Shown here piece after piece: positions 9,003 to 20,454 of a stretch of DNA of 48,178 bases (position 1 is the stretch's first letter; every line of letters begins with the position of its first letter). The stretch is from Chromobacterium piscinae (lineage in GTDB: Bacteria > Pseudomonadota > Gammaproteobacteria > Burkholderiales > Chromobacteriaceae). Where the stretch lies: assembly GCF_021129175.1 (NCBI RefSeq), contig NZ_JAJOHV010000053.1, forward strand, positions 1 to 48,178, read 5' to 3'. Made by a program: the position numbers and the translations under genes. The notes beneath the pieces were generated by a model. That model did no database searches. It saw only the letters and a list, made by a program, of their open reading frames with translations, and was not told the DNA's origin.

Positions 9003-10514
9003 TCAGGCGCTCAGCGCCTCGCGCGGCGGCTGCGCGCGCGCGGCCAGCCAGGCGTCCACCACCTCGGCGGCGTCGGCCGGCAGGTGCAGCTTGAGCTTGG
9101 AGCGTCGCCACAGGATGTCCTCGCTGCGGGTCGCCCATTCGGCGTCGGCTAGATAGGCCAGTTCGGCTTCGTACAGGCCCGGCAGCACTTCCTTGCCCAG
9201 GCCGGCCAGGCTGTCCGCCTTGCCGATCAGCTTGGAAACGCGGGTGCCGTAAGCGCGCGCCCAGCGCTCGGCGAGCGCTTCCGGCAGCCACGGATGGCGC
9301 TGGCGCAGGCCTTGCAGGAAGCGGCCGAAATCGGCGCCCGGCATGTCGCCGCCCGGCAGCGGCGCGCCGGCGGTCCAGGTGGCCTGGCCGCAGCCGAGCA
9401 GCGGCGCGATCTTGTCCACCGCCTCTTCCGCCAGCTTGCGGAAGGTGGTGATCTTGCCGCCGAACACCGACAACAGCGGCGCGCCCTTCAGGTCCATCTC
9501 CAGCGCGTAGTCGCGGGTGACGCTGGAGGCGTTGTCGGACGCGTCGTCCAGCAGTGGGCGCACGCCGGAATAGGTGGACAGCACGTCGTCGGGCGTGATC
9601 TGGCTGTGGAAGTAGCGGTTGCTCATCTGGCACAGGTAATTGATCTCGTCGCCGTCTATCGCCACCTGGGCCGGGTCGCCATGGTATTCGACGTCGGTGG
9701 TGCCGATCAGCGTGAAATCCTTCTCGTACGGAATGGCGAAGATGATGCGCTTGTCCGGGTTCTGGAAGATGTAGGCGAACGGGTGGTCGAAGATCTTCTT
9801 CACTACGATGTGGCTGCCCTTGACCAGGCGGATGGACTTGCTGGACGGCATCGCCAGCTTGTCTTCGATCAGGCTCTGCACCCACGGCCCGGCGGCGTTG
9901 ACCAGCGCGCGGGCGCGGACCTCGAAGCGGCTGCCGTCCTCGCGCTCCAGCGTGGCCAGCCAGTGCTCGCCATCGCGGCGGGCGGCGACGCAGGCGGTGC
10001 GGACATGGATTTTCGCGCCATGCTCGGCGGCGTCCATTGCGTTCAGCACCACCAGCCGCGCGTCCTGCACCCAGCCGTCGGAATAGACGAAGCCGCGCTT
10101 GAAGGCGTCCTTCAGCGGCGCGCCCGACGGGTGCCTGGCGAAGCTGATGGTTTCCGAGCCCGGCAGCACTTCGCGCTTCGCCAGATGGTCGTACAGGAAC
10201 AGGCCGGCGCGGATCATCCATTCCGGGCGCTGGTCGCGCGCGTGCGGCATCACGAAGCGCAGCGGCCAGATGATGTGCGGCGCGGCCTTCAGCAGCACCT
10301 CGCGCTCCTGCAGCGCCTTGCGCACCAGGCCGAACTCGTAATATTCCAGGTAGCGCAGGCCTCCGTGGATCAGCTTGGTGCTGGCCGACGACGTGTGCGA
10401 GGCCAGGTCGTCCTTCTCGCACAGCAGCACCGACAGGCCGCGCCCGGCGGCGTCGCGCGCGATGCCCGCGCCGTTGATGCCGCCGCCTATGATTACCAGA
10501 TCGTAAGTTTCCAC
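9003..10514 (-). CDS. glpD: Aerobic glycerol-3-phosphate dehydrogenase
   Basis: This 503-residue membrane-associated flavoprotein oxidises sn-glycerol-3-phosphate to dihydroxyacetone phosphate and passes electrons to quinone. The N-terminus has the FAD dinucleotide fold (DLVIIGGGINGAGIARDAAG), and STKLIHGGLRYLEYYEFGLV is a GlpD signature. Length matches E. coli GlpD (about 501). The start is a GTG at 10514 with GAGGT five bases upstream; an ATG within the same stretch is out of frame. It is the last gene of the glpK-F-T-D series, 170 bases downstream of glpT. That gap carries operator-like repeats, so glpD may also have its own promoter. Confidence 0.97.
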   Translation of the reverse strand: METYDLVIIGGGINGAGIARDAAGRGLSVLLCEKDDLASHTSSASTKLIHGGLRYLEYYEFGLVRKALQEREVLLKAAPHIIWPLRFVMPHARDQRPEWMIRAGLFLYDHLAKREVLPGSETISFARHPSGAPLKDAFKRGFVYSDGWVQDARLVVLNAMDAAEHGAKIHVRTACVAARRDGEHWLATLEREDGSRFEVRARALVNAAGPWVQSLIEDKLAMPSSKSIRLVKGSHIVVKKIFDHPFAYIFQNPDKRIIFAIPYEKDFTLIGTTDVEYHGDPAQVAIDGDEINYLCQMSNRYFHSQITPDDVLSTYSGVRPLLDDASDNASSVTRDYALEMDLKGAPLLSVFGGKITTFRKLAEEAVDKIAPLLGCGQATWTAGAPLPGGDMPGADFGRFLQGLRQRHPWLPEALAERWARAYGTRVSKLIGKADSLAGLGKEVLPGLYEAELAYLADAEWATRSEDILWRRSKLKLHLPADAAEVVDAWLAARAQPPREALSA

Positions 10515-10570
10515 CGCATACCTCGCTAAAGTCCGGACTGGCCTTGCCAGCTTTACTACCCAGAATAATT

Positions 10571-10630
10571 AATAACGAACCTTAATACAACACAAGATTT
10601 TCGTTTTACGTTTTATTTTGCGCGTTTTAT
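10571..10630. promoter_or_regulatory. Candidate GlpR-type operator repeats before glpD
   Basis: The glpT-glpD gap holds three copies of CGTTTTA at 10602, 10609 and 10623, in phase at multiples of 7 bases, and an AATAACGAAC half-site at 10571-10580 that reads GTTCGTTATT on the minus strand. E. coli GlpR half-sites contain TTCG followed by A/T-rich bases. The same CGTTTTA heptamer recurs upstream of glpK. Assignment to GlpR is inference; no glpR gene is in the window. Confidence 0.5.
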
Positions 10631-10684
10631 GTACGCGAATGGGCTTTTGCGCGGCCGACGCGTCGCCAGCCGCGCCCATCACGC

Positions 10685-12028
10685 TCAAGCCGAGGCCAGC
10701 TTGCCCTGTTGATGGCCATGCCAGGTGGTCAGCGCCAGCAGCACGATGGCGGCGACGCAGGAGCCGATCAGCAGCGCGAAGCCGCCGTCCCAGCCGAAAT
10801 GGTCGACGGTGTAGCCCACCGCGGCGTTGGCGGCCACCGAGCCGCCCAGGTAGCCGAACAGGCCGGTGAAGCCGGCGGCGGTGCCGGCGGCCTTCTTCGG
10901 CGCCAGCTCCAGCGCGTGCAGGCCCACCAGCATCACCGGGCCGTAGATCAGGAAGCCGATGGCGATCAGCGCCAGCATGTCCACGGTCGGGTTGCCGGCC
11001 GGGTTCAGCCAGTAGACGACGGTGGCCAGGGTCACCAGCGCCATGAAGAACACGCCGGTGGCGCCGCGGTTGCCGCGGAACAGCTTGTCCGACATCCAGC
11101 CGCACAGCAGCGTGCCGGGAATGCCGGCCCACTCGTAGAGGAAATAGGCCCACGACGACTTGTCGACCGAGAAGTGCTTGACCTCCTTCAGATAGGTCGG
11201 CGCCCAGTCCAGCACGCCGTAGCGCAGCAGGTAGATGAAGACGTTGGCCAGCGCGATGTACCACAGCAGCTTGTTGGGCAGGATGTATTTCTTGAAGATT
11301 TCGCGCGCGGTCAGTTCCTGTTCATGCGTGTCGCTGTAGTCTTCCGGATAGTCGTTCCGATAGGCCTCCACCGGCGGCAGGCCGCAAGACTGCGGCGTGT
11401 CGCGCATGGTCAGCCAGGCGAAGACGGCGACGCCGATCGCGGCGGCGGCCGGCACGTAGAAAGCGGCGCGCCAGTCGTTGAACCAGCCCATGCCCAGGAT
11501 GAACAGCGGGCCGATCAGGCCGCCGCCGACGTTGTGCGCGCAGTTCCAGATCGACACCACGCCGCCGCGCTCCTTCTGCGACCACCAATGCACCATGGTG
11601 CGGCCGCAAGCCGGCCAGCCCATGCCCTGGAACCAGCCGTTGAGGAACAGCAGCACGAACATGACGCCGACGCTGGAAGTGGCCCACGGCGCGAAGCCCA
11701 TCAGCAGGAAGACGGCGGCGGACAGCACCAGGCCGGCGGACAGGAACACGCGCGGGTTGGAGCGGTCTGACACCGCGCCCATCAGGAACTTGGACAAGCC
11801 GTAGGCGATGGCGACGCCCGACATCGCGAAGCCGAGGTCGCCGCGCGAGAAGCCCTGCTCCACCAGATAGGGCATCGCCAGCGAGAAGTTCTTGCGGACC
11901 AGATAGTAGCCGGCGTAGCCGATGAAGATGCCGAGAAAGATCTGCCAGCGCAGCCGGCGGTACAGGCCGTGCTGCTGCGCGTCGGGCAGCGGAGGAAGGT
12001 GTGGCGCGGGTTTGAACAGACTGATCAT
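10685..12028 (-). CDS. glpT: Glycerol-3-phosphate/phosphate antiporter
   Basis: This is an organophosphate:phosphate antiporter of the MFS, 447 residues, about twelve TM helices. GlpT features include the N-terminal [19 protein letters not shown] stretch with the phosphate-binding arginine, [19 protein letters not shown] after helix 4, and [15 protein letters not shown]. The start is the ATG at 12028 with GGAAAGAAG upstream; the frame extends further but no GlpT starts there. It imports glycerol-3-phosphate that GlpD oxidises. It sits between glpF (which ends in a terminator-like hairpin) and glpD, so it is probably transcribed both by readthrough and from its own promoter in the 194-base gap. 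Confidence 0.96.
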   Translation of the reverse strand: MISLFKPAPHLPPLPDAQQHGLYRRLRWQIFLGIFIGYAGYYLVRKNFSLAMPYLVEQGFSRGDLGFAMSGVAIAYGLSKFLMGAVSDRSNPRVFLSAGLVLSAAVFLLMGFAPWATSSVGVMFVLLFLNGWFQGMGWPACGRTMVHWWSQKERGGVVSIWNCAHNVGGGLIGPLFILGMGWFNDWRAAFYVPAAAAIGVAVFAWLTMRDTPQSCGLPPVEAYRNDYPEDYSDTHEQELTAREIFKKYILPNKLLWYIALANVFIYLLRYGVLDWAPTYLKEVKHFSVDKSSWAYFLYEWAGIPGTLLCGWMSDKLFRGNRGATGVFFMALVTLATVVYWLNPAGNPTVDMLALIAIGFLIYGPVMLVGLHALELAPKKAAGTAAGFTGLFGYLGGSVAANAAVGYTVDHFGWDGGFALLIGSCVAAIVLLALTTWHGHQQGKLASA

Positions 12029-12173
12029 GGGACTTCTTTCCGAGTTGAGGTGCGGACAACAGCCATCCACCATCCCGGGCGAAACCATAAGGCGTCGCCC
12101 GTGGGGCGGATCGCTCCGGCGGGCCGCGCGCTCTGTCGGCGGCGGTCCCGCTTGGGCCAGTCTTGCGCTGGCT

Positions 12174-12206
12174 TATGAAAACGCCGCCGTGCGGACACGG
12201 CGGCGT
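12174..12206 (-). terminator. Terminator-like hairpin after glpF
   Basis: ACGCCGCCGTG (12181-12191) pairs perfectly with CACGGCGGCGT (12196-12206) around a 4-base loop. On the minus strand it is followed by TTTCATA, so it is an 11-base-pair stem with a short U-run. It would end or attenuate glpKF transcription before glpT. Confidence 0.7.
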
Positions 12207-12222
12207 CGAAACAGCTAAAACA

Positions 12223-12930
12223 TCAAAGCGGCAACGTGAAAGCCAGCGCCGCCAGCGCGCCGCCGATCAGCGAACCGACCACCGGCACCCAGGCGTAGCC
12301 CCAGTCGCTGTCGCGCTTGCCGGGGATGGGCAGGATGGCGTGCATGATGCGCGGCGCCAGGTCGCGCGCCGGGCTCATCGCGTAGCCGGTGGTGCCGCCC
12401 AGCGACACGCCGATGCCCAACACCAGCAGCGCGACCGGCAGCGCGTCGATCGCGCCCAGCGACATCTTGGGCGCTACCATAGACAGGATGGCGAACACCA
12501 GCACGAAGGTGGCGACAATCTCGGACATCAGGTTGCCCGGCAGGCTGCGGATGGCCGGACCGGTGCAGAAAGTGGCCAGCTTGGTGTCGGCGCAGTCGGT
12601 GGTTTCGTAGTGCTTGCGGTAGATCAGCCACATCAGGCCGGCGCCGGCCATGCCGCCCAGCATCTGCGCGGCGACGTAGCCCGGCACTTTTTCCCACGGG
12701 AACTTGCCGGCCACCGCCAGCGCCACAGAAACCGCCGGATTCAGGTGGGCGCCGCTGATCGCCGCCACGCTGAACACGCCGACGAACACCGCCATCGCCC
12801 AGCCGAAAGCCACCACGATCAGGCCGCTGTTGTGGCCCTTGGTGTTTTTCAGCAGCACGTTGGCCACCACGCCGTTGCCCAGCAGCACCAGCAAGGCGGT
12901 GCCGATGAATTCGCCCATCAAAGGATTCAT
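12223..12930 (-). CDS. glpF: Glycerol uptake facilitator (aquaglyceroporin)
   Basis: This 235-residue MIP channel has six TM helices and passes glycerol across the inner membrane down its gradient. The first pore loop is GAHLNPAVS. The second reads GYAMSPARDLAPR, so the asparagine of the second NPA box is serine, while the arginine of the selectivity filter is kept. The overall sequence (FGWAMAVFVGVFSVAAISG, LPIPGKRDSDWGYAWVPVVG) looks more like the Bacillus-type GlpF than the enterobacterial one. The start has GGAAAGAG upstream. It lies 108 bases after glpK in the same operon. The SPA change may alter permeation or may be tolerated. Confidence 0.94.
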   Translation of the reverse strand: MNPLMGEFIGTALLVLLGNGVVANVLLKNTKGHNSGLIVVAFGWAMAVFVGVFSVAAISGAHLNPAVSVALAVAGKFPWEKVPGYVAAQMLGGMAGAGLMWLIYRKHYETTDCADTKLATFCTGPAIRSLPGNLMSEIVATFVLVFAILSMVAPKMSLGAIDALPVALLVLGIGVSLGGTTGYAMSPARDLAPRIMHAILPIPGKRDSDWGYAWVPVVGSLIGGALAALAFTLPL

Positions 12931-12961
12931 GATTGTCTCTTTCCAACTTTATCTTGAGTTG

Positions 12962-12982
12962 CCCGCCGCTTGGCGCGGCGGG
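12962..12982 (-). other. GC hairpin in the glpK-glpF gap
   Basis: CCCGCCGC (12962-12969) pairs with GCGGCGGG (12975-12982) around a 5-base loop, about 30 bases upstream of the glpF start. No U-run follows on the minus strand, so it is more likely an mRNA stability or processing element than a terminator. Confidence 0.5.
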
Positions 12983-13038
12983 TCATGCCGTCATCACTAG
13001 CGAGCGGCCGGCAGCGGCTTGCGCCGGCCCCCGCGCCG

Positions 13039-14541
<1,503 letters not shown>

Positions 14542-14604
14542 GACTTTCTCCTGTTTGCCGGTAAGGCGGCATGGTGGACATGCCTGGGTGTCGACGTTGC
14601 GCGA

Positions 14605-14637
14605 ATGTTTGTTTTTTTGCTTATGACGTTCGTTTTA
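14605..14637 (-). promoter_or_regulatory. Candidate GlpR operator upstream of glpK
   Basis: Two related decamers, ATGTTTGTTT (14605-14614) and ACGTTCGTTT (14626-14635), are spaced 21 bases apart, two helical turns. The second contains the CGTTTTA heptamer (14631-14637) also present three times before glpD. The shared element at two glp control regions suggests a common regulator, probably a DeoR-type GlpR. Confidence 0.5.
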
Positions 14638-14770
14638 TTTGCGGACAATTCTAGGCCCGAACAGAACCTTGTCAATCTTCCGGTAAAAAAAAATACATTT
14701 TCCGCGCTGCAACCAGAGATCGCCGTCAGCGAAATACAGAATAAGTCCTTTAATATCAACACACTGAAAG

Positions 14771-14789
14771 ATGTAGCTCCGCGCTACAT
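14771..14789. promoter_or_regulatory. Perfect 7-5-7 dyad in the glpK-pyk gap
   Basis: ATGTAGC (14771-14777), a 5-base spacer and GCTACAT (14783-14789) form a perfect dyad. The geometry fits an operator for a dimeric regulator, or a short hairpin. It lies about 230 bases from the glpK start and about 500 bases from pyk. The binding protein is unknown. Confidence 0.4.
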
Positions 14790-15286
14790 TTTCACATGCG
14801 CTTATTTCCACGCCCCCGTTCCGGAAAAACAGCGCGCCATGCCCGCCCGCGCGGCGAGAACAGGCCTGGCTTCAGGACAAATGGATGTAAAAAGCGCCTA
14901 TTTCGCACTGCAACAAGCATTTGCATGCGCTACAGCTGCTTGCTTGAAAACGAAAAAATAAGAAAATAACCGAAACTAAAAAGCGGACGCTTCGATCAGA
15001 CCATCGTCGCAAAACGTTGTTTCGCCAACAAATGGCCGCAAACACGTAATCCTGCCGCTACAACGCAGATATGGCAGCATAAACAACAAGGCCGGCTCCG
15101 GTTCCACAACGGGCCGCGCGGCGCGAAACGCCGGGCATTCGACCCAGCGCAAGAAAGCGAAAACGGCGATATGGCATCATCGCCGCAACCGGATACGCGA
15201 CGCGGCGCCCCGTCCGGCAACCGCCCGCCGCAAGAATTACGCCATGGTTCCAAGCTACTCGGCCGCATGGGCCGCAAAGGACTGTC

Positions 15287-16693
<1,407 letters not shown>

Positions 16694-16717
16694 GACTCGG
16701 CCGGCATGGCAGCGACA

Positions 16718-16743
16718 ACGGAACCTTCGGGTTCCGTTTTTTC
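16718..16743 (+). terminator. Rho-independent terminator after pyk
   Basis: ACGGAACC (16718-16725), a TTCG tetraloop and GGTTCCGT (16730-16737) are followed by a run of six T. It is a textbook intrinsic terminator. Confidence 0.95.
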
Positions 16744-16802
16744 TTGCCCGCCCGCCGCAGGTACTATGCTGCAACAGTGACCACCTCCAAGAGCCTGTCC
16801 CG

Positions 16803-17570
16803 ATGCGGCCGACGTTTTTCCGCAAGGCGCTCGCGTCGCTGCTGTTGCTGGCGGCCTGCCTCGCCAGCCGCGCCGGCGAGCCGCCCGGCCTGATCGTCGA
16901 TTTCGACGCCAGCAACCCGCCGTTGATGTACGCAGGCAAGCAGGGCGCGGCCGGGCTCTACCCGCTGCTGGTCGCCAAGGCCTGCGATCGCGCCGGCATC
17001 GCCGTCACCCTGCGCGCTGTCTCCTGGCGCATGGCGCTGCAGGAATTGCGCAGCGGCAACGCCGCCGCCGGAGGCATCATCAAGACCGCCAGCCGGGAAA
17101 AACTGTTCGACTTCAGCCAGCCGCTGTTCACCGAACGGGTGGTGATGGCTTATCCCCGCGCCGGCGGCCAGCCCTACCGCCGGCTGGAGGATCTGAACGG
17201 CAAAAGAGTGGGGGTGATGGCCGGTTGGAGCTACGGCGACGCGTTCGACCAGGCCCGCAAGGACGGCAAGTTCGCCGCCTTCGACGGCGACAGCGACCAG
17301 CAAAACCTGCAGCGGCTGAAGATGGGCCGGCTGGACGTGGTACTGGGCATAAACGAGCCGCTGGAGCTGGCGTTGCGGGAAGGCGGCCACCACGGCTTCG
17401 CGCTGTCGGCGGAAGCGTTGTCGGCCAACCACTCCTACCTCGCCATCAACAAGCATTCGCAGCAGCAGGCGCTGCTGACCCGCTTCGACCTGGCGCTGGA
17501 GGGCATGCGCAAGGACGGCAGCTACGACAAGCTGGTGCGGGATTTCCTCAGCGCCCGCGGCGGCGATTGA
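16803..17570 (+). CDS. Periplasmic solute-binding protein, family 3 type
   Basis: The 255-residue product begins with a signal peptide (RKALASLLLLAACLASRAG, cleavage after about residue 24). The mature part has the SBP family 3 pattern: GLYPLLVAKACDRAGIAVTL, SWRMALQELRSGNAAAGG, the KLFDFSQPLF block, LEDLNGKRVGVMAGWSYGD and a C-terminal GMRKDGSYDKLV. Such proteins bind amino acids or related small solutes for ABC importers, or serve as soluble sensors. No permease or ATPase gene is next to it, so it is an orphan here. Ligand unknown. Confidence 0.82.
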   Translation: MRPTFFRKALASLLLLAACLASRAGEPPGLIVDFDASNPPLMYAGKQGAAGLYPLLVAKACDRAGIAVTLRAVSWRMALQELRSGNAAAGGIIKTASREKLFDFSQPLFTERVVMAYPRAGGQPYRRLEDLNGKRVGVMAGWSYGDAFDQARKDGKFAAFDGDSDQQNLQRLKMGRLDVVLGINEPLELALREGGHHGFALSAEALSANHSYLAINKHSQQQALLTRFDLALEGMRKDGSYDKLVRDFLSARGGD

Positions 17571-17580
17571 GCGCGCCGCC

Positions 17581-17988
17581 TCAGGCGCCGCGGATCTGGG
17601 CCAGCGCGCCGTAAAGGTCGGCGCAGCTCCAATGCTCGGAATACTTGCCGTCGCGCACCACCACGATGTCCATCGCGGAAATCGCGATGCGCTTGCCGCT
17701 GGCGGCCTGGCCGAAGAAAGCGCCGGTGTGGGTGGCTTCTATGGTCTTGCGCGTCACCACCTTGCCGTTTTCCTCGATCTGTTCATGGATGTGAACGCGG
17801 ATGTCAGACAAGGCCGGGTGCAGCATGCCGGTGAAGAAGCCGGCGAAACCATCCGGCCCCGAGGGGACGCCGGGCGGGGCCGAGTGATTGACGAAGTCGG
17901 GCGCCACCAATTCGGCGAATGCCCCCATGTCGCGGTTCTCTATCACCTCGCGGTTGAAACGTTGAATCACTGCCTTGCTGCTGTCCAT
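17581..17988 (-). CDS. SnoaL-like ester cyclase / NTF2-fold protein
   Basis: This 135-residue NTF2-fold protein resembles the SnoaL-like polyketide cyclase family: FNREVIENRDMGAFAELVAPDFVNHSA near the N-terminus, GPDGFAGFFTGM, and a C-terminal strand VVRDGKYSEHW. Family members range from polyketide cyclases to uncharacterised stress or steroid-isomerase-like proteins, and no polyketide genes are near. The start ATG at 17988 has AGGGCG upstream. It converges on the solute-binding protein gene with a 10-base gap. The 188 bases between its start and the next minus-strand gene hold its presumed AT-rich promoter. Confidence 0.75.
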   Translation of the reverse strand: MDSSKAVIQRFNREVIENRDMGAFAELVAPDFVNHSAPPGVPSGPDGFAGFFTGMLHPALSDIRVHIHEQIEENGKVVTRKTIEATHTGAFFGQAASGKRIAISAMDIVVVRDGKYSEHWSCADLYGALAQIRGA

Positions 17989-18176
17989 GAAATCGCCCTG
18001 GGAATGGGCGCCGGCACTCGTCCGGCGTCCGGGTTGAATCGCCGGCCATCCGGCAATGACGTTGAATTAAACGACAAGTACCATTTCATTTCAATAACAT
18101 AAAAAAGACAGTATCCAAACCATTCAACATCGTTCCTGTCCACTTCCGCCATCTGCGCGGCCTTCCGTCCGGAGAG

Positions 18177-18548
18177 TCAAAAGCTGTAGCTGCTGACTTC
18201 CACCAGATTGCCGTCCGGATCGTTGAAATACACCGAGGTGATGGGGCCCATCGCGCCGCTGCGGGTGATCGGCCCCTCGACGATGGCCACGCCCTCGCGC
18301 TTCAGGTGCTCGATCACCCCGGGCAGGGGGGTGGCGGCGATCAGGCACAGATCGCCGGAGCCGATCGCCGCATGATTGCGGGTCTCCTGGCCCAAAGACT
18401 GCAGATTGATCTTCTGGTTGCCGAAACGCAGCGCGCGGCGGCCGTTGCCGAAGGTCACCGCCTCCAGCTTCAGCGCGCGCTGATAAAACGCCGCCGCCGC
18501 CTCGATGTCGCGCACGGTCAGGACGATGTGGTCGATATGGCTGATCAT
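18177..18548 (-). CDS. VOC-family (glyoxalase/bleomycin-resistance fold) protein
   Basis: The 123-residue protein starts with the metal-ligand histidine motif HIDHIVLTVRDIEAAAAFYQ and ends with the paired motif SVYFNDPDGNLVEVSSY, the two halves of a single VOC module. It resembles virulence-related VOC proteins that lack a known substrate. The ATG at 18548 has CGGGG eight bases upstream; an in-frame ATG at 18554 is too close to that site. VOC proteins include glyoxalases, dioxygenases and antibiotic-binding proteins; which applies here is not clear. Confidence 0.82.
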   Translation of the reverse strand: MISHIDHIVLTVRDIEAAAAFYQRALKLEAVTFGNGRRALRFGNQKINLQSLGQETRNHAAIGSGDLCLIAATPLPGVIEHLKREGVAIVEGPITRSGAMGPITSVYFNDPDGNLVEVSSYSF

Positions 18549-18678
18549 GGCCATTGCCCCGGGTGGGAAACGGACTGTCCACCCTGCCACAAGCGCGCCG
18601 GCTTGTCATGCCTTCGGCATTCCATGACCATGGCCGCCGCTGGTATAGTCGTTTTTCCCATCGCTTACCGGTTCGGCC

Positions 18679-19887
18679 ATGACCCTCCATCTGTCGCTGC
18701 AACACGCCCGCCACCTGCAACTGGCCGCCCAGGGCCTGCTCGCCGCGCCGCGCCGCAAGGCGGCCAAGACGGACGCGCTGGCCGCCATCCGCCGCATGGC
18801 GCTGCTGCAGATCGACACCATCAGCGTGGTCGCCCGCAGCCCCTACCTGGTGCTGTACAGCCGCATCGGCGCCTACGAACCAGCCTGGCTGGACCAGTTG
18901 CTGGCCGAGGGCGCGCTGTTCGAATACTGGGCGCACGAAGCCTGTTTCGTGCCGACGGAAGACTACCGGCTGCTGCGCCACCGGATGCTGAACGCCGAAA
19001 GCATGGGCTGGAAATACTCGCAGCGCTGGCTGGACCAACACCGCGCCGACATCGACGCCATCGTCGAGCACATCCGCGCCCACGGCCCGGCGCGCTCGGC
19101 CGATTTCGAGCGCAAGGGCGGCAAGGGCAACGGCTGGTGGGACTGGAAGCCGGAAAAGCGCCACCTGGAAGTGATGTTCACGCTGGGACGGCTGATGGTG
19201 AAGGAGCGGCGCGGGTTCCAGCGCGTCTACGATCTGGCCGAGCGGGTATTGCCCGACTGGGACGACGCGCGCGACCTGCCGTCGCCGGAAGACGCGCAGC
19301 TGGACATGGTGCGCAACAGCTGCCGCGCGCTGGGCGTGGTCAAGCCCGGCTGGGCGGCCGACTACTACCGGTTGAAGCGCGCGCCGTACGGCGAGCTGCT
19401 GCACGGCCTGGCCGACAAGGGCGAGCTGATCCCGGTGAAAGTGGAAGGCTGGAGCCACGACGCCTTCGTCCACGCCAGCCTGGCCGCCGAGCTGGAGCTG
19501 GCCGCGGCGGACAGGCTCAACAGCGGCAACACCGCCATCCTGTCGCCATTCGACCCGCTGGTGTGGGACCGCAAGCGCGCGCTGGAGCTGTTCGATTTCG
19601 ATTACAAGATCGAGTGCTACACGCCGGCATCCAAGCGCCGCTACGGCTACTTCACCCTGCCCATCCTCAACCGCGGCAAGCTGGTGGGCCGGCTGGACGC
19701 CAAGGCCCATCGCAAGGAAGGCGTGTTCGAGGTCAAGTCGCTGCATCTGGAGCCGGGCGCGCGAGTCAGCCAGCGGCTGGCCGACGACCTGTCCGCCGCG
19801 CTCTGCCGGATGGCCGCCTGGCACGGCGCGCCGCGGCTGGCCATCGGCCAGGCGCCGGGGGACCTGGCCGCGCGCATCCTGGCCTGA
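18679..19887 (+). CDS. Winged-helix DNA glycosylase of the YcaQ/AlkX family
   Basis: The 402-residue protein belongs to the HTH_42 family. ALLQIDTISVVARSPYLVL near residues 41-59 holds the QxD active-site pair (Gln44, Asp46) of YcaQ-type glycosylases, followed by the EYWAHEACFVP block. The C-terminal ILSPFDPLVWDRKRALELF motif and DAKAHRKEGVFEVKSLHLE are also family marks. YcaQ from E. coli unhooks interstrand DNA crosslinks and removes bulky N7 alkyl-guanine; AlkZ relatives with QxQ protect producers of azinomycin-like drugs. The QxD form points to the general repair branch. It is monocistronic and convergent with the EthD-like gene. Confidence 0.88.
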   Translation: MTLHLSLQHARHLQLAAQGLLAAPRRKAAKTDALAAIRRMALLQIDTISVVARSPYLVLYSRIGAYEPAWLDQLLAEGALFEYWAHEACFVPTEDYRLLRHRMLNAESMGWKYSQRWLDQHRADIDAIVEHIRAHGPARSADFERKGGKGNGWWDWKPEKRHLEVMFTLGRLMVKERRGFQRVYDLAERVLPDWDDARDLPSPEDAQLDMVRNSCRALGVVKPGWAADYYRLKRAPYGELLHGLADKGELIPVKVEGWSHDAFVHASLAAELELAAADRLNSGNTAILSPFDPLVWDRKRALELFDFDYKIECYTPASKRRYGYFTLPILNRGKLVGRLDAKAHRKEGVFEVKSLHLEPGARVSQRLADDLSAALCRMAAWHGAPRLAIGQAPGDLAARILA

Positions 19888-19888
19888 G

Positions 19889-19935
19889 AACCTGTTCAAT
19901 GCCCACTGCGCGTCGGCGAGACTTCAGAACAGGTT
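19889..19935. terminator. Inverted repeat between convergent genes
   Basis: AACCTGTTC (19889-19897) and GAACAGGTT (19927-19935) are exact inverted repeats separated by 29 bases, placed between the stop codons of convergent genes. It may act as a bidirectional terminator, though no clear U-run follows on either side. Confidence 0.45.
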
Positions 19936-19943
19936 GCTAGCGC

Positions 19944-20303
19944 CTATTGCGCGTTGGCGTACCAGCCGCTGACGCCGGGCTGGCGCTCGTCCCACAGCGC
20001 CACTTCGCTGAACTGGAAATCGGGCTGGATATCCGTGTAATTGGGGATGTCGCCCATGATGCGCGCCGCCACCGGACCAAAGGCCTGCTGGAAAGCCTCC
20101 ACCGACTCGCACAGCAGCAAGGCCTGAGCCACATAGCCCGGCGCGCTGCCTGCTTCGGTGCCGGACAGGCCGCGGTCCACCCGTACCCCTTTCAAGGTGG
20201 CGCCCAATAATTGCTGCACCATGGGCATATGCTGCCGCAGGTAATAATCGAAATCGAAACGCGCGCCGGCGCGCTGGGGATAAATGACGCTGACGGTGAT
20301 CAT
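19944..20303 (-). CDS. EthD-family protein
   Basis: The 119-residue protein has the ferredoxin-like EthD pattern: TVSVIYPQRAGARFDFDYYLRQHMPMV at the N-terminus with the conserved Y-x3-H-x-P-hydrophobic box, and GPVAARIMGDIPNYTDIQP toward the C-terminus. EthD was found in an ether-degradation operon but its role there is unclear; most members are uncharacterised. GGAG lies about eight bases before the ATG. It is divergent from the small lipoprotein gene with a 151-base promoter gap between them. Confidence 0.8.
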   Translation of the reverse strand: MITVSVIYPQRAGARFDFDYYLRQHMPMVQQLLGATLKGVRVDRGLSGTEAGSAPGYVAQALLLCESVEAFQQAFGPVAARIMGDIPNYTDIQPDFQFSEVALWDERQPGVSGWYANAQ

Positions 20304-20454
20304 CTGGAACTCCGTGGCGGTAAAGGGGAGACCTCAACTTAAACCCAAACTCCCGCATTGCCAATGTCATTCATGACTGGCTGTCCGACAAAATGGAACT
20401 TGCGCCGCCTTATCCCGCTCTTTAACAGCATCTTTCACCGCTTAGGACAAAACC

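Larger units (their letters stand above)
14542..15286. other. 745-base divergent intergenic region between glpK and pyk
   Basis: No gene is supported here. The part next to glpK (about 14600-15000) is AT-rich, unlike the rest of the window, and carries the operator-like repeats and a dyad listed separately. The half next to pyk is GC-rich with no recognised element apart from the pyk ribosome site (AAAGGA, about 15279). A 118-codon frame at 14605-14961 lacks a ribosome site and coding-like composition and is not called. Confidence 0.6.

Noticed and set aside
14605-14961. A 118-codon frame in the glpK-pyk gap
   Set aside because: It lies in AT-rich control sequence, lacks a ribosome site and shows no GC third-position bias or domain.
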